From an uncultured SAR86 cluster bacterium (GTDB lineage: Bacteria > Pseudomonadota > Gammaproteobacteria > Magnimaribacterales > Magnimaribacteraceae): 53,517 nucleotides of DNA. The notes under the pieces were generated by a model. It had not been told where the DNA came from and searched no databases. It saw only the letters and a program-made list of their open reading frames with translations. Below, piece by piece: positions 28,091 to 36,103 of the stretch. Within the stretch, counting starts at the first letter, position 1. The number at the start of each line of letters is the position of its first letter. The stretch covers positions 1 through 53,517 of the forward strand of contig CABYCU010000003.1 in the NCBI GenBank assembly GCA_902517565.1, written 5' to 3'. A program made the position numbers and the translations under genes.

Positions 28091-29343
28091 ATTTTAAAAG
28101 TTTTAAGTTTTTTCTTTACAAGCCTATTCTTTAAATAAGCAGTTTGTATTACCCCTTCACTAAAAGGGGCCCAGGCCTCTCCTTGAATTAAAGGACTTAG
28201 ATAATTTTTACATGCAGTAGTAATGCCAAATCCATCCTCTGAGATAAAGTTTTTTGGCATCTTCTTTTCTACATTAGCCACTTTTGATAACTCAACTTTA
28301 CCTATTTTCCATGAGTAAGGTTTAGACTTTTCTCTCACTATAATTGGCATGATTGCGTTTTCACCTGAAGATGCAAATTCTACCGCAGCTTTCCCTACAG
28401 CATATGCTTGATCCAAGTCCACTTGAGAGGAGAGATGTCTTGCTGATCGTTGTAAGTAGTCAGAAACTGCCCAATGATATTTGAATCCTAATTTCTTATT
28501 GACCATTGCAGCAACTTGAGGAGCAACGCCTCCTAGTTGCCTATGTCCAAAAGAATCTACTGTTCCAGCATCAGCTAGAAAAGTCCCATTTTTATATTTT
28601 GTTCCTTCAGAGACTACAATCACGCAATAATCTTCTTTTCTAACAACATCTCTCACTTTCTTTAAGAATTTGTTCTCATTAAAAGGCACTTCAGGTAATA
28701 AAATAATATGTGGAGCTGAATTATCTTTAGATTTAGCAAGACCTGATGAGGCTGCTAACCATCCAGCATGTCTTCCCATAACTTCAAGTATGAATACTTT
28801 AGTAGAGCTTTTAGACATACTTTTAACATCCAAAGCAGCTTCTCTTGTTGAAGTGGCAATATATTTTGCAACAGACCCAAAACCAGGGCAGTTATCAGTA
28901 AACGGCAAATCATTATCAATAGTTTTAGGAATGCCTATGCAAGTAACAGGGAATCCTGCCTCTCTAGTATATTGGGCTATCTTATTGGAAGTATCTTGCG
29001 AATCGCCACCACCATTATAAAAGAAGTACCCTATATCATGGGCTTTAAAGACTTCTATCAGTCTTTCGTACTCTCTTTTATTTTTTTTAGAATCTTTGAG
29101 TTTATGTCGACAAGACCCAAAAGTTCCTCCAGGAGTATGCATTAATTTTTTGATCTCCTTCTGATTCTCATTATTAGTATCTATAAGATCTTCGTTGAGT
29201 ATTCCTATAATCCCATTTTTACCTGCATAAACTTTATTAATACTTTTAGACTTTCTGGCAGTTTCTATTACTGCACACGCAGTGGCATTTATAACGGAAG
29301 TAACACCTCCTGATTGAGCATAGATAGCATTCTTGGCTTTCAT
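28087..29343 (-). CDS. pfp: Pyrophosphate-dependent 6-phosphofructokinase
   Basis: The 418-residue protein has the PFK fold: GGVTSVINATA at the N-terminus, GGGDSQDTS, PKTIDNDLPFTDNCPGFGSVAKY and VMGRHAGWLAA. The PKTIDNDL string in place of PGTIDNDI, together with the length above 400 aa, fits the PPi-dependent branch. The enzyme reversibly phosphorylates fructose 6-phosphate and so supports both glycolysis and gluconeogenesis while saving ATP. TATTAT on the minus strand (29351-29356) ends 7 bases before the ATG, suggesting a leaderless message. The stop interlocks with the convergent oxidoreductase stop in TTAA. Confidence 0.95.
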   Translation of the reverse strand: MKAKNAIYAQSGGVTSVINATACAVIETARKSKSINKVYAGKNGIIGILNEDLIDTNNENQKEIKKLMHTPGGTFGSCRHKLKDSKKNKREYERLIEVFKAHDIGYFFYNGGGDSQDTSNKIAQYTREAGFPVTCIGIPKTIDNDLPFTDNCPGFGSVAKYIATSTREAALDVKSMSKSSTKVFILEVMGRHAGWLAASSGLAKSKDNSAPHIILLPEVPFNENKFLKKVRDVVRKEDYCVIVVSEGTKYKNGTFLADAGTVDSFGHRQLGGVAPQVAAMVNKKLGFKYHWAVSDYLQRSARHLSSQVDLDQAYAVGKAAVEFASSGENAIMPIIVREKSKPYSWKIGKVELSKVANVEKKMPKNFISEDGFGITTACKNYLSPLIQGEAWAPFSEGVIQTAYLKNRLVKKKLKTFKI

Positions 29344-29350
29344 CGATTGA

Positions 29351-29400
29351 ATAATACTTTAAAACAAATCTATCTTGTAATCATTCTTGAAAGTTATAAT
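29351..29400. promoter_or_regulatory. Divergent pfp / mpl promoters
   Basis: The gap of 63 bases contains two opposed -10 elements: minus-strand TATTAT (complement of 29351-29356) ending 7 bases before the pfp ATG, and plus-strand TATAAT (29395-29400) ending 6 bases before the mpl ATG. Neither gene has a Shine-Dalgarno sequence between its -10 and its ATG. Both messages are predicted to start at or next to the first codon. Confidence 0.5.
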
Positions 29401-29406
29401 AAATTT

Positions 29407-30762
29407 ATGTCTAAAGACAGAGTACATATACTTGGAATTTGCGGAACTTTTATGGGAGGACTTGCCTTATTGGGTAAAGAAGAGGGTCTAGAGATTTCCG
29501 GATGCGACGCGAATATTTATCCCCCGATGTCAGATCATTTACGTGACTTAGGAATTGAAATTATAGAGGGCTATGATGCCTCCAAACTACCAGATGCAGA
29601 CTATTATGTAATAGGAAATTCAATTTCAAGAGGCAATCCTGCTCTAGAATACTTACTATCTAAGAAAGCCAATATCATTTCTGGACCGGAATGGTTATAT
29701 AACTCTGTTTTAAAAAATAAGAATGTTATTGCTGTTTCTGGAACCCATGGGAAAACTACTACTACCGCAATGATAGCTTGGATCTTTGAGGATCAAGGTC
29801 TAGATGTCGGTTATTTAATAGCTGGAAAACCAAAAGATTTCGAAAAATCTGCAAGGAAGGGAGAAGAAGATATTTTTGTGATTGAGGCTGATGAATACGA
29901 TACTGCTTTTTTTGATAAAAGGTCAAAGTTTATTCACTATAAGCCTGATACTTTAATAATCAATAATATAGAGTTTGATCATGGAGATATTTTTCCTGAT
30001 ATAACTTATATTCACAGAGAATTTCATCATTTAGTAAGAAGCTTAAAAGAAGAAGCACAAATTATTTTTCCTACTGACGACTTAAATATCTCAAAAGTCT
30101 TAAACATGGGTTGTTGGAGTAAATTAATAAGTTATGGAATAAATATACAACACGATAATTCAATTGAATTAAATAACGATGCTAAAAAAACTACATACAG
30201 GATCAATAAGCAAGAAGGTCAGATAGATTGGGAAATGTTTGGTGAGCATAATGCAAGAAACGCTATGGCAGCAGCCTTAGCTGTATATCAATATGGTATT
30301 CCTTTAAAAGATGCCTTAGCTTCTTTGGAGAAGTTTAGAGGAGTTGCAAGAAGACAAGACTTTCTCTTGAATACAGAAAGATTAATTTTAATAGAAGATT
30401 TTGCACATCATCCAACTGCTATAAAAAGCACTCTAGAAGGTTTACGAAATAATTATCCTGATCGCCGTATAATGGTCGCGATTGAATTAAGATCCAACAC
30501 AATGAAATCAGGTTTTCACGACGAAAAACTTATGGATGCGAGTTCAGAAGCAGATCTGATCTTTTGGAAAAGTGAAGATTTTGAACAGGCAAATGGATTG
30601 GTGGAGAAGAATCCTTCTTGCTCAAGTCACATTTCTGATGTTGATGCCTTTGTAGAAAATTTTGATTCTATATCAACTGAAGGGGATATCTTGATTGTCA
30701 TGTCAAATGGAAATTTTGATGACCTGTCTAAAAAATTAATAAGGAAAATTCAATATGACTAA
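29407..30762 (+). CDS. mpl: UDP-N-acetylmuramate:L-alanyl-gamma-D-glutamyl-meso-DAP ligase Mpl
   Basis: Mpl joins the recycled tripeptide L-Ala-D-Glu-mDAP to UDP-MurNAc and so short-cuts peptidoglycan precursor synthesis. The protein starts VHILGICGTFMGGLALL and has the Mur-ligase ATP loop GTHGKTTTTAMIAW. The central domain has EADEYDTAFFDKRSKF and NNIEFDH, and the C-terminal domain has FAHHPTAIKSTLEGLR. The start at 29407 gives 451 aa, the usual length. A longer frame from 29314 would add 31 residues running back through the promoter and is rejected. The end overlaps the LON-domain gene by 8 bases. Confidence 0.96.
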   Translation: MSKDRVHILGICGTFMGGLALLGKEEGLEISGCDANIYPPMSDHLRDLGIEIIEGYDASKLPDADYYVIGNSISRGNPALEYLLSKKANIISGPEWLYNSVLKNKNVIAVSGTHGKTTTTAMIAWIFEDQGLDVGYLIAGKPKDFEKSARKGEEDIFVIEADEYDTAFFDKRSKFIHYKPDTLIINNIEFDHGDIFPDITYIHREFHHLVRSLKEEAQIIFPTDDLNISKVLNMGCWSKLISYGINIQHDNSIELNNDAKKTTYRINKQEGQIDWEMFGEHNARNAMAAALAVYQYGIPLKDALASLEKFRGVARRQDFLLNTERLILIEDFAHHPTAIKSTLEGLRNNYPDRRIMVAIELRSNTMKSGFHDEKLMDASSEADLIFWKSEDFEQANGLVEKNPSCSSHISDVDAFVENFDSISTEGDILIVMSNGNFDDLSKKLIRKIQYD

Positions 30763-31351
30763 AGACATGACATCTCCCTTATTTCCTTTATCTATTAATG
30801 TTTTACCTGGCGCTTTGTTACCTTTACAAATATTTGAACCAAGGTACATAGATATGGTTACCCAATGCTTAGGTAACTCAGAAGGATTTTGCATTGTATT
30901 GACCAAAGAAGGAGAGTATTTAGATCATAGTGAGTTTCCTGCACATCATGATATTGCAACATATGTAGAGATTGTCGATTTTAACCAACTTGACAATGGT
31001 CTCTTAGGCATAACCGTTCAAGGTAAATATAAGATCAAGATTGAAGACATTTGGAAGCAGACTGACGAATTGCTTCTAGGTCGCATACAAAAAATAAGCG
31101 AACAAGACGACAATCTTTCTGAAGACCCAGGATACTCTGATCTATGGAACATGGTTCAAGAAATAACTAATCATCCTGAAATACAGAAACTTAATCTTGA
31201 TTTGGATCTAAAGAGCTCTAGGAGTGTATGTTATATTTTAGCTAGCGTATTACCTCTAAGGCCCCAAGAAAAACAGACAATATTAGAGCTTGAAAATAAC
31301 CAAGATAAGTTAGATTACTTGAAATCAGTAATTAAGAGATTAGGAGGTTAG
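30755..31351 (+). CDS. LON N-terminal-domain protein
   Basis: The 198-residue protein is made up of the substrate-binding LON domain only: FPLSINVLPGALLPLQIFEPRYIDM is the hallmark, and a helical tail follows. There is no AAA+ ATPase or serine protease domain. Such stand-alone LON proteins are common in proteobacteria and have no established role; peptide or unfolded-protein binding is assumed. The 8-base overlap with mpl implies coupled expression. It ends directly against the convergent carotenoid oxygenase gene with no intergenic base. Confidence 0.9.
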   Translation: MTKDMTSPLFPLSINVLPGALLPLQIFEPRYIDMVTQCLGNSEGFCIVLTKEGEYLDHSEFPAHHDIATYVEIVDFNQLDNGLLGITVQGKYKIKIEDIWKQTDELLLGRIQKISEQDDNLSEDPGYSDLWNMVQEITNHPEIQKLNLDLDLKSSRSVCYILASVLPLRPQEKQTILELENNQDKLDYLKSVIKRLGG

Positions 31352-32752
31352 TTAGCCTTGCCTCCAGTTGCCGTGAAAACCATATGGAATTCTATGCGGC
31401 AGCATAGCTTTAGCTAGAGGGCCGCTTGAAACATTTTCTGCATCGAAAATCATGAGGTCTGAACGATTCTCTTTGCCTAGATAAGCCAAAGCCAGTAAAT
31501 ACCCGACACCTTCCCCTGAATCATTACTTTTAGGTATAAATATAGGCTCACCAACAGCATCAAATTCCGAAAGCGTGAAGCTATCTTTCCGACCTGTATC
31601 AAAATCATAATTAGAAATAGTATTGAAGCTTACACCTTTGGGTGATTTTCCATTATTCGAAGCATAGTAACCATGTCTATGTTTAGACATAGATCTTCTT
31701 TCATCTAACCTTGGAAATTCAGCTATGCTATCGTCTAGATATTGTTTTCTTATAGAACCGCTATTTGAAGCCAAATCTATTTCCCATCTATTTAATCTCG
31801 CTTCTCCTTTCTTAAGATCAGGTCTAGACCCATCGAGGTGTGGGAACATTGGAGCTTCTTCAAATTGCATCATATCAGCAATTATCTTGCCTTCACTTTC
31901 ATAAGCGTTCATTGGATGAAAAACAAAACATGGATCATCTTCTATCCATCTTATCTCCTGGCTGGAACCATCTCTTGGCATTATACCTATTTGGCTGGGG
32001 CGATTAATGTCCCAGGCTATTGGTGACTTTCCTTGTGCGACAAGATTGAAATCTATAATAAGAGGAAATATTGGAAAAATTATATGCTTGGTTGTAACTA
32101 TGAAGTCATGCATCATGCTTGAGTAGGGAGTTTCAAACTCTCTATAAGTAGTCATTATGCCATCGCGGTTTATTACAAAGTAACTTAATTTATTAACTCC
32201 AAAACCGTAACTGAAACCTATCATTTCACCTGAAATAGGATCTATTTTAGGATGTGCTGTCATAGCAGAATCTAATTTTTTCTTATAGTTCCAAGCTCCT
32301 TTTGATTCTAATGTGAAAGGATCAAGTTCAAATGGTTTGTGTCCTTCTTCAAGTGCCAAAAGCTTTCCAGAATGGAAGACAATATTTGTATTTGCTGTTC
32401 CATCTTCCCCTTCAAAATCATACTCAGGATCGGAATCCATAGGATTAAGTGCGTTAATTAATGATCTTCCAGCTTTTCTTTCTTGCTGCCATTTAGAGGT
32501 TTGAGCCCATCTATTTAAATAAGAAACTTTGCCGTTTTCAAAGTGAAATGCGTGTATCATTCCATCTCCAGCGAACCAGTGATAATCACCTCCCATTGGA
32601 GGGAATTGAGGATCAGGACCATTTCTATAGTAGCTTCCGAAAAGATCTCTCGGAACTTCTCCTTCGATGATTAGATCTTGTATGTCACACTCCATTCTTA
32701 GAGGGGCATAATTACCTCTAAGATTCGGATGATTCGGATATATTTCTGTCAT
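31352..32752 (-). CDS. Carotenoid oxygenase (RPE65/CCD family)
   Basis: The 466-residue seven-bladed propeller enzyme has the four iron-binding histidines in their usual contexts: MTAHPKIDP, MHDFIVT, FHPMNAYE and the C-terminal GFHGNW. NGPDPQFPP and GDGMIHAFHF near the N-terminus are also family hallmarks. These non-heme iron dioxygenases cleave conjugated double bonds of carotenoids, apocarotenoids or stilbene-like lignin fragments. It is not the Blh/Brp membrane enzyme usually paired with proteorhodopsin. No carotenoid biosynthesis gene is in the window, so the substrate is open. It overlaps the DedA gene by 4 bases. Confidence 0.95.
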   Translation of the reverse strand: MTEIYPNHPNLRGNYAPLRMECDIQDLIIEGEVPRDLFGSYYRNGPDPQFPPMGGDYHWFAGDGMIHAFHFENGKVSYLNRWAQTSKWQQERKAGRSLINALNPMDSDPEYDFEGEDGTANTNIVFHSGKLLALEEGHKPFELDPFTLESKGAWNYKKKLDSAMTAHPKIDPISGEMIGFSYGFGVNKLSYFVINRDGIMTTYREFETPYSSMMHDFIVTTKHIIFPIFPLIIDFNLVAQGKSPIAWDINRPSQIGIMPRDGSSQEIRWIEDDPCFVFHPMNAYESEGKIIADMMQFEEAPMFPHLDGSRPDLKKGEARLNRWEIDLASNSGSIRKQYLDDSIAEFPRLDERRSMSKHRHGYYASNNGKSPKGVSFNTISNYDFDTGRKDSFTLSEFDAVGEPIFIPKSNDSGEGVGYLLALAYLGKENRSDLMIFDAENVSSGPLAKAMLPHRIPYGFHGNWRQG

Positions 32753-33354
32753 GATTTTTTAAATTTTTTACTAAAATATCTTATAAATAGTAATAAAACA
32801 ATTATTCCTATCCAAAACCACAGAGACTCTAAGGGATTGTTACTTTCTAAAACGACAGTCTGACCTGCATAATAACCAGGAATTGTATAAATTAAGGCCC
32901 ATAAAAAACAAGAAAAGATCTCTATTAAAAAGAATCTCTTTTTATCCATGTTCAATGACCCTGCTGTGATAGGGAGTAATGGTCTAATTGGGCCAATAAA
33001 CTTACCAGTAAAAAGTCCAATCATTCCATAGCTTTTGAAGAAGTTTTGACCTTCTTTCAGAAATTCAGGATGCCTTTTAAAAGGCCACATTTTGTTTAGA
33101 GAATTTCTAAAACTAAAGCCTATAAAAAAACTTATGACATCTGCAAGAAGACTAGAAAAATAGGCTAGAAATACTACTTCAGTCGCGCTTAAAGAGGTTG
33201 CGGCTAGTCCAGATATTACTGCTAACAACACCACTCCAGGAATGATAATTCCTATTAAAGCAAATGATTCTATAAATGAAGCACCGATAATGCCCAATGC
33301 TACCCATTGCGGATTTTTCTCTAACCAAACTATTATTTCATTAAATTCAAACAT
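32749..33354 (-). CDS. DedA/VTT-family membrane protein
   Basis: The 201-residue protein has five or six hydrophobic segments and the DedA core: FIESFALIGIIIPGVVLL, then a re-entrant glycine-rich part, and GKFIGPIRPLLPITAGSLNMDKKRFFLIEI with the conserved F/G-x-R-P basic motif. DedA proteins are undecaprenyl-phosphate or phospholipid flippase-type membrane proteins. I start at ATG 33354. A longer frame would use a TTG at 33399 that overlaps the divergent proA start and has no Shine-Dalgarno. It overlaps the following carotenoid oxygenase by 4 bases. Confidence 0.92.
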   Translation of the reverse strand: MFEFNEIIVWLEKNPQWVALGIIGASFIESFALIGIIIPGVVLLAVISGLAATSLSATEVVFLAYFSSLLADVISFFIGFSFRNSLNKMWPFKRHPEFLKEGQNFFKSYGMIGLFTGKFIGPIRPLLPITAGSLNMDKKRFFLIEIFSCFLWALIYTIPGYYAGQTVVLESNNPLESLWFWIGIIVLLLFIRYFSKKFKKS

Positions 33355-33384
33355 CTTAGTTCTTTGAAAGCTTAGATACTTAGG

Positions 33385-33390
33385 TAGAAT
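33385..33390 (+). promoter_or_regulatory. Candidate -10 for the proA-dat operon
   Basis: TAGAAT ends 8 bases before the proA ATG at 33399, and TTGAAA (33364-33369) lies 15 bases upstream of it as a possible -35. The predicted transcript start is within two bases of the ATG. No Shine-Dalgarno is present between them. Confidence 0.45.
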
Positions 33391-33398
33391 ATTCAACA

Positions 33399-34667
33399 AT
33401 GTCTAAGAGTAAAGAAATAAATACATATATGGATAAGCTAGGATCAGAAGCTAAAGAGGCTTCTAAGATTCTCTCACAATCTTCACTGGACCAAAAGAAT
33501 GAGGCTCTAAGATGCATCTCAGATCAAATAGAACAAAATAGAGTTGAGATCTTAAAGGAGAATAAGAGGGATCTAGATTTAGCAAAAGAAAAACAAATTG
33601 GAACAGCTTTAATTGATCGACTTGAGCTTAATGAAGATAGGATAAATTCTATGATATCGGGTCTCAAGGTAGTTTCTGATTTACCTGATCCTGTGGGCGA
33701 AATAATAGACTTAGATCCTACACCTTCTGGAATAGAAGTTAGTAAAATGAGGGTCCCCCTGGGTGTTGTAGGAATAATCTATGAGTCTAGGCCGAATGTT
33801 ACTGCTGATGCAGCAGCTTTATGTTTAAAGTCAGGTAATGCATGTTTGTTGCGAGGTGGGTCGGAAGCTATATTGTCAAATAAAATAATATGGAATTGCC
33901 TTCAAGGAGGACTTGAGAAATCTGGACTACCCAGAGGGTGTGTTCAGCTTATAGAGACTATAGATAGGGAAGCCGTAAAGGCTCTGTTGCATTTGGATGA
34001 GTACTTGGACGTAATAATACCTCGCGGCGGTAAAGGTCTGGTTAAGTTAATCTCTGAAGAATCAAGAGTTCCTGTTATAAAACATCTAGATGGCATTTGT
34101 CATGTTTACATAGATAAAAACGCAGACCTAAATAAGGCTGAAGATATTGCTTTTAATGCTAAGACGTATAGATATGGTATTTGTGGTGCCATGGAAACAC
34201 TCTTAGTTCATAGTGATGTAGCATCTTCTATTTTGCCTAGTTTATATCAAAAATTTTCATCGGAAGGTGTCGAGATACGTGGATGTGGAAAGACAAAAAC
34301 CTTTATTGATGTGGCTGAGGCTACTGAAGAAGATTGGTCAACTGAGTATCTTGCACCTATTCTATCAATCAGAATAGTAGATAAGTTAGAAGAAGCAGTT
34401 AATCACATACAACAATATGGTTCTAGTCATACTGATTCCATAGTTTCGGAACATCAAGATTCTGTTGACTTCTTTTTTAAAAATGTAGATTCAAGTTCTG
34501 TTATGCATAATCTCCCTACTTGTTGGGCAGATGGATTTGAGTATGGATTAGGTGCAGAAGTCGGAATTTCAACAGACAAGATTCATGCTAGAGGCCCTGT
34601 TGGCCTGGAAGGGCTAACTTCTCAAAAGTTTATCGTTAAAGGGAATTCACATTTAAGAGGAGTTTAA
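33399..34667 (+). CDS. proA: Gamma-glutamyl phosphate reductase ProA
   Basis: ProA reduces gamma-glutamyl phosphate to glutamate-5-semialdehyde with NADPH in proline synthesis. The 422-residue aldehyde-dehydrogenase-fold protein has [31 protein letters not shown] (cofactor binding), IPRGGKGLV and the catalytic Cys in [13 protein letters not shown]. The C-terminal [14 protein letters not shown] is typical. Length is standard. It heads the operon that continues with nadD, and its last codons (R-G-V) also contain the AGAGGAG ribosome-binding sequence for nadD. proB is not in the window. Confidence 0.97.
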   Translation: MSKSKEINTYMDKLGSEAKEASKILSQSSLDQKNEALRCISDQIEQNRVEILKENKRDLDLAKEKQIGTALIDRLELNEDRINSMISGLKVVSDLPDPVGEIIDLDPTPSGIEVSKMRVPLGVVGIIYESRPNVTADAAALCLKSGNACLLRGGSEAILSNKIIWNCLQGGLEKSGLPRGCVQLIETIDREAVKALLHLDEYLDVIIPRGGKGLVKLISEESRVPVIKHLDGICHVYIDKNADLNKAEDIAFNAKTYRYGICGAMETLLVHSDVASSILPSLYQKFSSEGVEIRGCGKTKTFIDVAEATEEDWSTEYLAPILSIRIVDKLEEAVNHIQQYGSSHTDSIVSEHQDSVDFFFKNVDSSSVMHNLPTCWADGFEYGLGAEVGISTDKIHARGPVGLEGLTSQKFIVKGNSHLRGV

Positions 34668-34683
34668 AATAGCCAAAAAGAAA

Positions 34684-35316
34684 TTGATTGGTATCTTTGG
34701 AGGAACCTTTGACCCAATCCACAATGGACACACGTCGGTCATTAAAAATTTTCTAGATATAGTTAACTTTGATGAACTTATAGTAATACCAAATGGTAAT
34801 CCACCTCATAAAGAAAAGAGGACAAATGCAGAAGATAAACTTGAGATGACTGAGCTTGCTCTAGAACACATCAAGAATTTGAAAATAGATAATAGAGAGA
34901 TAAAAAAAGATACTTCCTCTTATGCATATTCAACATTGCAAGAGCTACAGAAAGAAAATTCTACAGACACTTTAGTTTGGATCATGGGTACAGACTCTTT
35001 CATGAATATTGAGAGTTGGTATTGTTATGAAGAATTCATAAATTCAGTCAATTTCCTAGTCCTGGAGAGACCTGGACATTCAATCCGGCAAGAATCAGTT
35101 GCTGGAACCTTGCTCAAATCAAGAAAAATTAGTAGTTTTAAAGAATTCTCTGACAATAAGGGTAAAATTTTTCTACTAAAGATTAATCCTATAAAAATTA
35201 CTTCAACGCATATCAGAACAATGATCTCGAAAGATCAAGACGTTACTTCCTTGTTACATCCATCGGTTTATAAATATATAAAGCTTAATAAGCTATACAA
35301 GAATATACATGGTTAA
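34684..35316 (+). CDS. nadD: Nicotinate-nucleotide adenylyltransferase NadD
   Basis: NadD adenylates nicotinic acid mononucleotide on the way to NAD. IGIFGGTFDPIHNGH is the nucleotidyltransferase signature, and the C-terminal ITSTHIRTMI carries the S-T-x-I-R motif. The family length of about 210 aa fits. There is no ATG. The first canonical codon is TTG at 34684, giving M-I-G-I-F-G-G. However, the only good Shine-Dalgarno (AGAGGAG, 34656-34662) lies 21 bases upstream of TTG but 6 bases upstream of an in-frame ATA at 34669, which would give A-K-K-K-L-I-G-I-F. Start codon therefore remains open. The end overlaps rsfS by 8 bases. Confidence 0.95.
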   Translation: MIGIFGGTFDPIHNGHTSVIKNFLDIVNFDELIVIPNGNPPHKEKRTNAEDKLEMTELALEHIKNLKIDNREIKKDTSSYAYSTLQELQKENSTDTLVWIMGTDSFMNIESWYCYEEFINSVNFLVLERPGHSIRQESVAGTLLKSRKISSFKEFSDNKGKIFLLKINPIKITSTHIRTMISKDQDVTSLLHPSVYKYIKLNKLYKNIHG

Positions 35317-35632
35317 GAATTTAAAAAATAAAATTATCAATACTTTAGAAGATATAAAAGCAGTAGATCCTGTAGCAATCAATGTACGTAAAATAAGTTC
35401 TCTTGCTGACTTTATGGTTATTGCTTCGGGAACTTCAAAAAGACACATAACAGCAATTAGTGAACATATTGTAGAGGGACTAAGAGAAGATAATATTTCA
35501 GGAATTAAGATTGAAGGTCAAGCAGGGGATGATTGGCTATTAGTTGATGCAGGTGACGTGATTATCCATCTCATGTCCTCAGAAGCTAGAGAATTTTATG
35601 ATTTAGAAAGTTTATGGGACCCTGAACTTTAG
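35309..35632 (+). CDS. rsfS: Ribosome silencing factor RsfS
   Basis: RsfS binds ribosomal protein uL14 and blocks subunit joining under nutrient stress. The 107-residue protein has the family blocks VRKISSLADFMVIASGTSKRHITAI and GDDWLLVDAGDVIIHLMS...REFYDLESLW. It is in the conserved order nadD-rsfS-rlmH, overlapping nadD by 8 bases and rlmH by one base (TAGTG), so translation is likely coupled throughout. Confidence 0.97.
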   Translation: MVKNLKNKIINTLEDIKAVDPVAINVRKISSLADFMVIASGTSKRHITAISEHIVEGLREDNISGIKIEGQAGDDWLLVDAGDVIIHLMSSEAREFYDLESLWDPEL

Positions 35633-36099
35633 TGAAGATTAACTTTATTTCTATTGAATCGAGCCGTCCTGATTGGGCTGAAAAAGCTTTTTCTTCCTAT
35701 GAAAAAAAATTCAATAAATCTATTAATATCAACTGGGTTGGTTTAAGGCCGCTATCTAGGGGTAGGAACTATAATCCCTCCAAGATTGTCGAAAAGGAAA
35801 GCGAACTATTATTTTCTAAAGTAAAAGAAAGAGATTTAGTTATTGCATTAGATAGAGAAGGTATGGAATTGAATACAAGTAAACTTAGAATTCAATTTGA
35901 TAATTGGGTGTCAGGTTCAAGAAATATTTCATTAATAATTGGGGGTCCCGATGGGCTCAGTAAGAATCTATTGAATAGAAGTGACTTTTGTTGGTCTCTG
36001 TCGGGTTTGACATTTCCTCATTCACTAGTTCCCATTCTAATTATTGAACAGCTGTATCGAGTTTGGTCGATAACACAGAATCATCCTTATCATAAGTAA
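35632..36099 (+). CDS. rlmH: 23S rRNA pseudouridine(1915) N3-methyltransferase RlmH
   Basis: RlmH methylates pseudouridine 1915 in helix 69 of 23S rRNA using S-adenosylmethionine. The 155-residue SPOUT-fold protein has LVIALDREGMELNT, the knot motif IIGGPDGLS and the C-terminal SLSGLTFPHSLVPILIIEQLYRVW ending near PYHK. The start is GTG, which shares its first G with the rsfS stop. Length is normal. It leads directly into mrdA. Confidence 0.97.
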   Translation: MKINFISIESSRPDWAEKAFSSYEKKFNKSININWVGLRPLSRGRNYNPSKIVEKESELLFSKVKERDLVIALDREGMELNTSKLRIQFDNWVSGSRNISLIIGGPDGLSKNLLNRSDFCWSLSGLTFPHSLVPILIIEQLYRVWSITQNHPYHK

Positions 36100-36103
36100 T
36101 TTG

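Noticed and set aside
29314-29406. Upstream extension of mpl
   Set aside because: It runs through the TATAAT promoter and into the divergent pfp gene; the start at 29407 gives the normal length.
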